This document shows, piece after piece, positions 56,808 to 64,000 of a stretch of 64,000 nucleotides of DNA. This DNA is from Burkholderia sp. MS389 (GTDB taxonomy: Bacteria; Pseudomonadota; Gammaproteobacteria; Burkholderiales; Burkholderiaceae), in the NCBI RefSeq assembly GCF_016899425.1, contig NZ_CP045995.1:1364001-1428000 (forward strand). The letters run 5' to 3'. The position numbers were made by a program, and so were the translations under genes. Position 1 is the first letter of the stretch; every line of letters starts with the position of its first letter. The notes beneath the pieces were generated by a model, which had not been told where the DNA came from, did no database searches, and worked only from the letters and a program-made list of their open reading frames with translations.

Positions 56808-56983
56808 GGGTCGTCCGGGATGGTTCTGGCTAATTGACCTGGTTTTGTTTCAATCGAACCGGGCGGCGCAGTACGCGACGCCGCCCTGCCACGCCGCCCG
56901 TGCCGGATCGCGACACGGGCGGTCAACCGGCCGCCGCGCCGATACGCGCGACGGCTCGACCCCGTCGAAGCATCGAAGCCGCG

Positions 56984-57027
56984 AAAACCCGCCGCGCTTG
57001 CCGCACGGCCCTCGCGCGCGGCGGGTT
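56984..57027 (-). terminator. Terminator downstream of the PraB-like gene
   Basis: Perfect 12-base stem AACCCGCCGCGC/GCGCGGCGGGTT (57016-57027 with 56986-56997) followed on the minus strand by further T residues. It lies about 20 bases past the stop of the PraB-like gene. Confidence 0.7.
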
Positions 57028-57047
57028 CCGCTTCGATCGCGCGACGC

Positions 57048-57551
57048 TTACTGCACGTGGAACTTCGGCGACGTCAGCACCGTGCCGCCCACCGTGCAGT
57101 CCGGCGTCAGCGTCGCGTTGTTGAACGTCAGCGACGAGTTCGCATCGCTCCACGCCGTCACGACCTTGCTTGGCCCGCACGCGCCGAGCAGCGTAACGTT
57201 CACCTTCACGTTGTTGATCGACAGCTGCGTCGTGCTGTCGGCCTGCCCGGTCCACGGCGACGTGCTGCTCGCGCTGCCGCTGATCAGCGAGCACGTCGCG
57301 CCGCCCGTGAACGTCGTCGACGTGATGTTGACGATGCCGGTCGACGTGATCGTGCCGTTGAAGGTCGCGGTACAGGCCGCCGTGATCGACCCCTTGCTCA
57401 GGTTCGTGAGACCCGATGCGGAGAACGGCTCGCCGTTCGGGTTCATCGGCTGACCGTCCGCGCGCGAAACGGTGACCGCGAAAGCAGGCGCGGCCGAAAC
57501 CGCGGTGAAAGCCACTGCAGCAACAAGCGATACGATTTTGCGAATGCTCAT
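57048..57551 (-). CDS. PraB-like secreted protein (alkane oxidation activator family)
   Basis: 167 residues with a signal peptide (about 1-25, APAFAVTVS). The mature part is Ser/Thr-rich with spaced Cys (ITAACTATFNG, GGATCSLISG, LLGACGPSKVV, LTPDCTVGG) and the FSASGLTNLSKG opening, a pattern I associate with Pseudomonas PraB, a surface protein needed for growth on alkanes and for biofilm. It lies next to an OmpW-family gene, which fits a role at the surface with hydrophobic compounds. GGGGGCAG precedes the ATG. Function here is inferred. Confidence 0.65.
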   Translation of the reverse strand: MSIRKIVSLVAAVAFTAVSAAPAFAVTVSRADGQPMNPNGEPFSASGLTNLSKGSITAACTATFNGTITSTGIVNITSTTFTGGATCSLISGSASSTSPWTGQADSTTQLSINNVKVNVTLLGACGPSKVVTAWSDANSSLTFNNATLTPDCTVGGTVLTSPKFHVQ

Positions 57552-57672
57552 TTGAACTGCCCCCTCTCTTCACAAATGGCGGCACGCCGCCAGGAACGCG
57601 ATCTTCCGGCCGGAACCCTCCGGCCAGCCGGTCGCAGGAAGCCGCCGGCACGCGTCATGCGCGCCGGTCGGC

Positions 57673-58497
57673 TCAGAACTTGTAGGAAATCCCGACGAAC
57701 GTGATCAACGGGTCGGCCTTCAGTCGCGTGCGCGTGGTCGCGAGCGTCGAACCGTCGGCCGCCTTGATCACCAGCGACGAGTAGGTCTTCAGCGGCATGT
57801 ACGTCAGCGTCGCCGTGAGCCCCCAGTGCTTGTCGATCGCATAGCTCGCGCCGACGTTGTAGACCGGCGTGAACGACGACGACGCCTTGCCCTCGACCGA
57901 CGTCGCGCCCGGCTTGCCGGCGCCCGCCGCGAGCACGCTGCCGAGGTTCTCGTTGATGTCCTTCGCGAAGTTGCCGTTCAGTTCGATGTTGCTGAACCAG
58001 CTGTAGGCCACGCCGATCCCGACGAACGGACGGAACTTCGCCGTCGGCGAATTGAAGTAGTACTGCAGAATGACCGTCGGGCTCCACTGCCGCGCGTTCT
58101 TCACGGCCGGCTGGTTCGCCGACTTGTCCATGTCGACGTTGCCGAGCGCGCCGGCCGGGCCGGGCGGCCTGATCACGCCGTGTCCGGTCAGCGTGAATTC
58201 CGGCGGCACGCCGAGCACCGACGTCACCGCGATGTGATCGGTGAAGAAGTGCGTGAGCGTGAGGCCGACCGTGTCGGCGTTGTTGACCGTCAGGCTCGTG
58301 CCCGGCGACGTGAACGAACCGGGCAGGCGCAGCGGCCCGTTGATCGGCATGCTTGCAAGATTCGTCGTCAGCCCGTTGGTCGAATCCTGCGGCATGATGT
58401 GCAGCCAGCCCAGCGTCGCGACGTTGTCGCCCGCCTGCTGGGCCGATGCGAGCGTCGACACGCCTGCGACGACACCCGCGACAATCAGCTTCTTCAT
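57673..58497 (-). CDS. OmpW-family outer-membrane protein
   Basis: 274 residues with a signal peptide (about 1-19, STLASAQQ), an OmpW opening (VATLGWLHIMPQDSTNG), eight predicted beta strands (TVILQYYFNSPTAKFRPFVG, SWFSNIELNGNFAKD, THWGLTATLTYMP-like segments) and a C-terminal Phe (FVGISYKF). OmpW and AlkL proteins let hydrophobic molecules cross the outer membrane. GAGGGGGAGACTTC precedes the ATG. It lies between the PraB-like gene and the DUF2957 lipoproteins, all on the same strand. Confidence 0.9.
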   Translation of the reverse strand: MKKLIVAGVVAGVSTLASAQQAGDNVATLGWLHIMPQDSTNGLTTNLASMPINGPLRLPGSFTSPGTSLTVNNADTVGLTLTHFFTDHIAVTSVLGVPPEFTLTGHGVIRPPGPAGALGNVDMDKSANQPAVKNARQWSPTVILQYYFNSPTAKFRPFVGIGVAYSWFSNIELNGNFAKDINENLGSVLAAGAGKPGATSVEGKASSSFTPVYNVGASYAIDKHWGLTATLTYMPLKTYSSLVIKAADGSTLATTRTRLKADPLITFVGISYKF

Positions 58498-58570
58498 GAA
58501 GTCTCCCCCTCATTCTGTCGGGACGCCGCGCATTCGCGCGCGGCGCCGCCGTGTCTCCATCCACACGCGG

Positions 58571-59824
58571 TCACTGCACGAACGCGCCGACCGTGAAGTA
58601 CGGATTGCTCGTATCGGCCATGTCGAGGAACCCGAACACGCCGCCGGTGAACACGAACTTGCCGGTCGCCGGCCCCGACGCCGCGTCCGCGTGCACGGTC
58701 GTCACGACGCCCGGCACTGTCTGCGTGTAGTCGAGGTTCAGCGCGCGCGTGAGCGCGGCCTGCGACGCATTGAACGGATCGAGCAGCGTGGCCTGCGCGC
58801 CGACGAGCGCGGTCGCGCGGTAGTTGAACGCGCTGTCGACGCCCGTGTACTCGCCGTTCTGCGAGCCCTGGGAGACCGCCGTCTGCGGGCTCAGGAACGA
58901 GATGCCCGATTCGTCGTCCGCGCTCGGCGCCCCTTGCGTGAGGTCCGCATTCGCGGCGCCGGTGCGGATGAAGATCGGCACGAGCTGGTTGCGCAGCTTG
59001 CCGACGATCAGGATCCCCTTGCCGGCCTTCGCCGGATCGAGCGCCGCGAGCGTCCGCGGAATCTGCGGCTGGTAATTGAGCGACTGGAATGCCGGCGCAT
59101 CCGGGCGCAGCGTGAACGGCTGGTTCACGGTCGCGCTCGACGCCAGCGGCTGCCCGCCGTTCTTCTTGCCGAAGTTGTCGGTTTCCGTATAGCTGCCGTC
59201 CGCGTTGATCGTCACCTTCTGGTCGAGCGCCACCGGCTGGAAGTTCTGCGACGGCACCTGGTGATAGCCGAGCTGGTTGTACGTGCCGGCAATCTTCGTC
59301 AGGTCGGTTTCGAGCGACGAGAAGCTGATGAACGGGTAGTACGGGAACGTCGTCTTCGGGATCTTGCCGACGCCGATCACGCCGTCGAACTGGATCGTCG
59401 CGCCGGGGATCGCGCCGCCCAGCACGCCTTCGCCGAGAAACAGCCGCGCGGGCCGGCTCGGGTCGAGGCTCGCGTTCTGCATCCGGAACGTGCACTGGTT
59501 CAGCTTCACCGTGGGCAGCCCCGTTTCGTCGGCCAGCGTGCCGTCGACCACGTTCGCGGGCGCGGTGTCGCGCGTCGGCTGCACGGTGCCCGCGGTGGTC
59601 GGCACCGGCGACGCGAGGTAGGCCATCCGGTACGTCATCTTCGTCGTGTCGAGCTGCACCTTCACGAGCTCGCCCGACCCGGAGCCTCCGACGAACACCG
59701 TGTTGTAGTCGATCGTCTGCGGGCACAGCCGGACCACCGGCGCGGGCGGCGGGTCGCCGTCGCCGCCGCATGCGGCCAGCACGGGTGCGACCGATGCCGC
59801 GGCCATCCAATGCTTAAAATTCAT
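58571..59824 (-). CDS. DUF2957-family lipoprotein (first paralogue)
   Basis: 417 residues: a lipoprotein signal (MNFKHWMAAASVAPVLAACG, lipobox LAAC, Cys19) and a beta-rich domain of the DUF2957 family, known to me only from Burkholderia and relatives. Paired motifs include DYNTVFVGGSGSGELVKVQ, GVLGGAIPGATIQFDGV and FPYYPFISFSSLETDLTK, and the end is FTVGAFVQ. It is about one quarter shorter than its neighbour paralogue. AGAGGA precedes the ATG at 59824. Function unknown; likely at the outer membrane surface. Confidence 0.82.
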   Translation of the reverse strand: MNFKHWMAAASVAPVLAACGGDGDPPPAPVVRLCPQTIDYNTVFVGGSGSGELVKVQLDTTKMTYRMAYLASPVPTTAGTVQPTRDTAPANVVDGTLADETGLPTVKLNQCTFRMQNASLDPSRPARLFLGEGVLGGAIPGATIQFDGVIGVGKIPKTTFPYYPFISFSSLETDLTKIAGTYNQLGYHQVPSQNFQPVALDQKVTINADGSYTETDNFGKKNGGQPLASSATVNQPFTLRPDAPAFQSLNYQPQIPRTLAALDPAKAGKGILIVGKLRNQLVPIFIRTGAANADLTQGAPSADDESGISFLSPQTAVSQGSQNGEYTGVDSAFNYRATALVGAQATLLDPFNASQAALTRALNLDYTQTVPGVVTTVHADAASGPATGKFVFTGGVFGFLDMADTSNPYFTVGAFVQ

Positions 59825-59895
59825 AGGAATCCTCTTGAAATTCGATTCACCGGCGGCAGCGCATGCGCCGCCGGTGTGACGTGTTCGATGCCGGG

Positions 59896-61500
59896 TTACT
59901 GGACGAACGCGCCGACCGTGAAGAACGGGTTGACCTGGCTGTTGTTGACGACCATCGCGTAGACATTCCCGGCCGTCACGATCCACCCCGTATCGCCCTT
60001 CTTGAAGATCGCCACGTTGCCGGCCGCGCCCTTCGCGTTGAAGTCGCTGTTGGCCGTGACCTTGACCTTGCCGGGCGATGCCTGCGTGTAGTCGAGCCCG
60101 AACTGCGCGGTCGGCGACGACGTTTGCGGATCGATGAACGCCGCGGTATTGCCCTGGAACAGCGTCGACGTGTAGTTCGCCGCGATGGTCGACACGGCGG
60201 TGCCGTCGCTGCAGTTGCCGGCAGACGGCGTGAAGTAATTGAAAGTCGTGTTGAACGCGCCGGGCAGGTCCGGATGCGGAACGAACGGATTGAAGCTCGG
60301 CCCCTGGCCTGCCGCGCTGCCCGACGGCCCGTTGTTGGTCACCACGCCGCATGCGGATGCGCTCGTCGCCCCGATGAACCCGCCCTTCAGCACGTTGCGC
60401 GCGACGGCTTTGGCGGGCGCGAGCATCGAGATGCCGACCTCCGCATCGGCCACCGAGCCCAGCGGATTGCCCGGCGCGGCATACGCATACCCGACGCGGA
60501 TCACGACCGGCACCAGCGCACCGTTCAGCTTGCCGACGATCATCACGCCGTGCGCCTGGCTCGGCACGAGGATCACGAGCGGCTGCCCCTGGCCTGCCGA
60601 CGGATAGGCCTGCCCCGACTGCGCGTTGCTGACGAACACGTTGTCAGGCGTACCGTCCGCATTCTTGCGCAAGGTCCACGGCGAACCGGTCGTCTGACAC
60701 GAGTAGTCGCTGCCTTGCGTGATCGTGCAGGAGCCGTCCGCATTGAGCGTCTGGTTCCAGTTCACGACGTCCGGCTGCCAGCCTTGCGGCGTGGTCGTCT
60801 GATAGGTGGTGCCGGTCGGCGACAGATGAATGCCGACTTCGTTGTACACGCCGGCCACCTTCGTGAAGTCCGTTTCGGTATCGGTAAAGCCGATGAACGG
60901 ATAGAAGTCGAACGTGCGCGACGGCACCGAGCCGAGGAAGAAGCCCGGCGCGAGTTCGATGCCCTGGAACGCGATCGTCGCGCCCGGAATGCCGCCGCCG
61001 ACCACGCCGTTGCCGACGAACAGCATCGGCGGATCGGCGCGATTGATCGTCACCGAATATGCGCCGTCGCTCGTCGCGCCGCTGTCGAGCACGAACGCGC
61101 AACGATTCTGCTCGGCCGTCGGGAGGTTGGTCGGATGATGGAACGCGCCGCTGATCGTCAGGCCCGCGCGCGTGTCGTTGATCTGCCCTGCCGAGGTCGG
61201 CACCGACGAGTCGATGAATTGCATCTGGTAAGTCAGCTTCGTCGTGTCGAACTTCACCTTCACGTATTCGCCGCTGCCGGCGCCGCCCGTATACGTCGTC
61301 GTGTAATCGAGCGCGTCCGGACACAGCTTCGTCACGACGGGCGGCGTCGTTTCGGCGCCGCTCGGCCCGCATGCGCTGCCCGAGCACTGCGGCACGGTGA
61401 TCGGCCCCGGATCGTCGCCGCCGCCGCAACCGGCGACGAACGGCAGCACCAGCACCGCGCACGACAGGATCGCCTTCCGCCATTCAGGAATGCAAATCAT
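59896..61500 (-). CDS. DUF2957-family lipoprotein (second paralogue)
   Basis: 534 residues with a lipobox (VAGC, Cys25) and the same domain as its neighbour: DYTTTYTGGAGSGEYVKVK, GVVGGGIPGATIAFQGIE, FDFYPFIGFTDTETDFTK and the same ending FFTVGAFVQ. It has extra central segments (a GPSGSAAGQGPSFNPF insert and an added Cys pair). An ideal AAGGAGGGG site precedes the ATG at 61500. It is the first gene of a probable unit with the shorter paralogue, OmpW and the PraB-like gene, separated by 71-121 bases. Confidence 0.82.
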   Translation of the reverse strand: MICIPEWRKAILSCAVLVLPFVAGCGGGDDPGPITVPQCSGSACGPSGAETTPPVVTKLCPDALDYTTTYTGGAGSGEYVKVKFDTTKLTYQMQFIDSSVPTSAGQINDTRAGLTISGAFHHPTNLPTAEQNRCAFVLDSGATSDGAYSVTINRADPPMLFVGNGVVGGGIPGATIAFQGIELAPGFFLGSVPSRTFDFYPFIGFTDTETDFTKVAGVYNEVGIHLSPTGTTYQTTTPQGWQPDVVNWNQTLNADGSCTITQGSDYSCQTTGSPWTLRKNADGTPDNVFVSNAQSGQAYPSAGQGQPLVILVPSQAHGVMIVGKLNGALVPVVIRVGYAYAAPGNPLGSVADAEVGISMLAPAKAVARNVLKGGFIGATSASACGVVTNNGPSGSAAGQGPSFNPFVPHPDLPGAFNTTFNYFTPSAGNCSDGTAVSTIAANYTSTLFQGNTAAFIDPQTSSPTAQFGLDYTQASPGKVKVTANSDFNAKGAAGNVAIFKKGDTGWIVTAGNVYAMVVNNSQVNPFFTVGAFVQ

Positions 61501-62139
61501 CAACCCCTCCTTTTCAGGTACGACAAGTCTCGTCCGGCCGGGCTGCATGGCCTGCCGGTTGGTATCGCGCCGCCGCACGAATGCGCGGCGCATGACGCTG
61601 CACGCGGGACCGCCGCGAACCGGTCGGGCATAGGCGGCACACGCGGCGGCGGACAAACGCGCTCCCGCGGCGCCGTCATGCGGCACGGCGCCGTCGGAAC
61701 GATCGAAACGGAAAGTGGCTTGCCGCTACGGCTCGCCGCTACGGCCTGCCGCTACACGGCGAGGTGACGGCGCAGGCATGCGACCTGCGTCGCGCCTGCA
61801 TTCAGCGAAAAATCGGGAAGCGGCAGTCCCGCCGGCCCGGCGGATAGGCGTCTCATGATGTTGGTCTCCATACGTACGCTTGATTCGTTTTCGTGATGCG
61901 TCGTGTGTCGAGACTATGATCGGACCATTCCCGCAAGTAAATGGATGCAGAGTTCCAAACGACGGACGCCGCGCGATCCTAGCGTTTATACGGTATTTAA
62001 CAGATTTTCAAACGGCCTTCATTTTATTTGCTCAGACAAATAAACGCCGCGTGGAACACGCGTTTGAACGGCCCTGCGAATCCGCGCCGGGCCAAGCCGG
62101 CCGGCCTTCCGCGGCCAGCACGCATGCTGCGGCGCACCC
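61501..62139. other. Intergenic region upstream of the DUF2957 genes
   Basis: 639 bases with no supportable gene. The part from about 61960 to 62050 is AT-rich (TTTATACGGTATTTAACAG, TTTATTTGCTCAGACAAAT) and may hold promoters for the DUF2957 gene. Nothing else recognised. Confidence 0.5.
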
Positions 62140-62436
62140 TCACACGTCGATGATCGCGAGCGTGCCGTGACTGCCGGGCAGCACCGCGTGGCGCGTGCCG
62201 GCGCGCGCGAGATACATCTGCCCGGCGCCGACCACGACCGTTTCCGCTTCGACCTCGAGCATCAACGTGCCGTCGAGCACCAGCAGCCCCTCGTTGTAGT
62301 CGTGCACTTCCGCTTCGTAAGGCTGGGCATCCATGCGCAGCACCTTGATCCGGGCCGGACCCACTTCGCCGACGATCGTGGATTGCCATGCGCAGGCCTG
62401 CGCGTTTGCCACGGATTTCAAATCGATCAAAGACAT
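62140..62436 (-). CDS. Small cupin-domain protein
   Basis: 98 residues forming one cupin barrel: motif 1 around VHDYNEGLLVLDGTLMLEVE and motif 2 around AGQMYLARAGTRHAVLPG. Motif 1 keeps only one His before the Glu, so metal binding may be weaker than in classical cupins. CGGAG lies before the ATG at 62436. It is a single gene with no clear partner; function unknown (sensor or small-molecule isomerase are possibilities). Confidence 0.8.
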   Translation of the reverse strand: MSLIDLKSVANAQACAWQSTIVGEVGPARIKVLRMDAQPYEAEVHDYNEGLLVLDGTLMLEVEAETVVVGAGQMYLARAGTRHAVLPGSHGTLAIIDV

Positions 62437-62854
62437 GCGCGCCGCTCCGTATCGCCGGGAAAGGAACGCATTATCGCGAGCGCCACGCGTGTCGTCCCGG
62501 TACGGCGCGAGGGCCGGCGGGCGGCACAGTCGGCCAGCCGGCCGGGTGGCCACGCGAGCGCGGGCCGATTGACGGAAAACGACCGGAATTGTTCGCGCCA
62601 CTCGAATAAAACACCGAATCATTGAGCAATATCACCGCAATCCACCCAAATTCGGCACCGGCACGACCCGGCCTTTCCATCAGAATGCATTTCGATCTGC
62701 CGATTGCTAATATGGCGGTCCCGCGATCCCGCACTACCCTGCCGTTCGACATGACGCCCGTTCGCCATGCCGTCCCCGGTCCCGGCCGCTTCGCAGCGGC
62801 GGCGGCGCCGGGCACGGGCGGCGCCCGCCGTCGCGCCGGCCGGCCGTGCCATCC
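62437..62854. other. Intergenic region between cupin and ABC genes
   Basis: 418 bases with no supportable gene. It is the divergent promoter region of the cupin gene and the ABC exporter. No operator is recognised. Confidence 0.45.
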
Positions 62855-63805
62855 GTGAGCATGCAACCGATCCTTTCCGTCTCCGACCTCTCCAAGACTT
62901 ACGCGTCCGGCTTCCAGGCGCTGAAGCACGTGACCCTCGACATCCGCCCCGGCGAGATCTTCGCGCTGCTCGGGCCGAACGGCGCCGGCAAGACGACGCT
63001 GATCGGCTCGATCTGCGGCATCGTCACGCCGACCGAAGGCCGCGTGACGGTCGGCGGCCACGACATCCGCGATCAATACCGCGCGGCCCGCGAAATGATC
63101 GGCCTCGTGCCGCAGGAGCTGACCACCGACGCGTTCGAATCCGTCTGGGCCACCGTGTCGTTCAGCCGCGGCCTGTTCGGCAAGGCGCCCGATCCCGCGT
63201 ACATCGAGAAGACGCTGAAGGCGCTGTCGCTGTGGGACAAGCGCGACAACAAGCTGATGACGCTGTCGGGTGGCATGAAGCGCCGCGTGATGATCGCGAA
63301 GGCGCTGTCGCACGAGCCGCGCATCCTGTTCCTCGACGAACCGACGGCCGGCGTCGACGTCGAGCTGCGCCGCGACATGTGGAAGCTCGTCGATTCGCTG
63401 CGCGAAAGCGGCGTGACGATCCTGCTGACCACGCACTACATCGAGGAAGCGGAGGAAATGGCCGACCGGATCGGCATCATCCTCGGCGGCGAGCTCGTGC
63501 TCGTCGAGGAAAAGCGCGAACTGATGCGCAAGCTCGGCAAGAAACAGCTCACCGTGCAGCTCGAGCAGCCGCTCGCGGACGTGCCGCCCGCGCTCGCGCC
63601 GTTCGGGCTCGAACGCGCGGAAGACGGCGCCGCGCTCGTCTATACGTACGACTCGCAGCGCGACGACGCGAGCATCGCGAAGCTGATCAACGCGCTCGGC
63701 TCGGCCGGCATCGGCTTTCGCGACCTGCACACGACGCAGAGTTCGCTCGAGGACATTTTCGTCAGCCTGATCGACAACCGCCGCAACGGCGTGCAAGGAG
63801 CCTGA
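62855..63805 (+). CDS. ABC-2 type exporter ATPase (YadG-like)
   Basis: About 316 residues with Walker A (GPNGAGKTT), Q-loop (VPQELTT), signature LSGGMKRR, Walker B ([12 protein letters not shown]) and switch His (TTHY); an extra C-terminal domain (about 225-316) typical of drug/polysaccharide exporters of the YadG/YadH and NodI types. Starts GTG at 62846, GTG at 62855 and ATG at 62861 are all possible; no ribosome-binding site decides. It is followed by the permease gene, three bases after its stop. Confidence 0.88.
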   Translation: MSMQPILSVSDLSKTYASGFQALKHVTLDIRPGEIFALLGPNGAGKTTLIGSICGIVTPTEGRVTVGGHDIRDQYRAAREMIGLVPQELTTDAFESVWATVSFSRGLFGKAPDPAYIEKTLKALSLWDKRDNKLMTLSGGMKRRVMIAKALSHEPRILFLDEPTAGVDVELRRDMWKLVDSLRESGVTILLTTHYIEEAEEMADRIGIILGGELVLVEEKRELMRKLGKKQLTVQLEQPLADVPPALAPFGLERAEDGAALVYTYDSQRDDASIAKLINALGSAGIGFRDLHTTQSSLEDIFVSLIDNRRNGVQGA

Positions 63806-63808
63806 CGT

Positions 63809-64000
63809 ATGAACTGGCATGGAATCCGCGCGATCTACCGCGCAGAAATGGCTCGCACGCGCCGCACGCTGATGCAGAGCATCATCGCGCCGGTGATCTC
63901 GACGTCGCTGTATTTCGTCGTGTTCGGCTCCGCGATCGGCTCACGCATCAGCGACGTGAACGGCATCGGCTACGGGTCGTTCATCGTGCCGGGCCTCGTG
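63809..64000 (+). CDS. ABC-2 type permease, N-terminal part (cut by window edge)
   Basis: 64 visible codons start [20 protein letters not shown], followed by a first membrane helix ([20 protein letters not shown]) of the ABC-2/YadH permease family. AAGGAG lies eight bases upstream of the ATG, inside the end of the ATPase gene. It should pair with the ATPase as an exporter of unknown substrate. Confidence 0.85.
   Translation, partial: MNWHGIRAIYRAEMARTRRTLMQSIIAPVISTSLYFVVFGSAIGSRISDVNGIGYGSFIVPGLV

Noticed and set aside
54171..56837. Open frame of 888 codons overlapping betA and beyond
   Set aside because: It is the shifted frame of betA continuing through noncoding sequence and the antisense of the Cys-rich gene; Arg-rich with no domain.

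Overview
The window is GC-rich (roughly two thirds G+C in most genes) with Burkholderia-style codon use, a Burkholderia-type trimeric porin, the secreted protease ZmpB, a Burkholderia-type rhamnolipid operon and DUF2957 lipoproteins. It most likely comes from a secondary chromosome of a Burkholderia cepacia complex species. The species is an inference; no rRNA or tRNA gene is visible.

Layout. 1-4.2 kb (minus strand): an aromatic amine dehydrogenase operon (aauBEDA, two monoheme cytochromes c, a truncated aldehyde dehydrogenase) facing an AraC-type regulator, followed by a GlxA-type regulator. 6.9-10 kb (plus): two secreted metallopeptidases, ZmpB and an M28 aminopeptidase. 10-13 kb: a YbjQ-family protein, an MFS transporter and a porin. 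13.4-34.1 kb: a choline and betaine catabolic island. It holds a choline-binding protein, choline sulfatase (betC) with its LysR regulator, purU, an APC permease, a betaine-binding protein, gbcBA, an etfAB-like pair, dgcBA, a V4R-like protein, a divergent dipeptidase homologue, glyA and the regulator gbdR. betI-betB-betA lie apart at 51.8-55.6 kb and fdhA at 41.2 kb. Together these encode choline sulfate to choline, betaine, dimethylglycine and sarcosine, then glycine to serine, with formaldehyde disposal by FdhA and one-carbon flux through PurU. Sarcosine oxidase is not in the window.

34.6-37.0 kb is a lower-GC accessory insert: a possibly frameshifted gene, a PAAR protein with a C-terminal extension, an Asp-zincin (M35) metallopeptidase and an overlapping exported OmpA-like protein. 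I read this as an orphan type VI secretion effector/immunity module, and it is the best candidate for something undescribed. 37-41 kb carries a propeller/discoidin protein, a MocR regulator and a zinc-ribbon membrane protein.

42.7-51.1 kb (minus) is a complete rhamnolipid operon: rhlA, an isoprenylcysteine-methyltransferase-like membrane protein, rhlB, a DHA2 exporter, rhlC, an outer-membrane factor and an EmrA-type adaptor. The methyltransferase-like gene between rhlA and rhlB suggests tailoring of the lipid. 55.7-61.5 kb carries a Cys-rich unknown protein and a group of envelope genes: a PraB-like secreted protein, an OmpW-family porin and two paralogous DUF2957 lipoproteins. The window ends with a small cupin and the start of an ABC-2 exporter operon.
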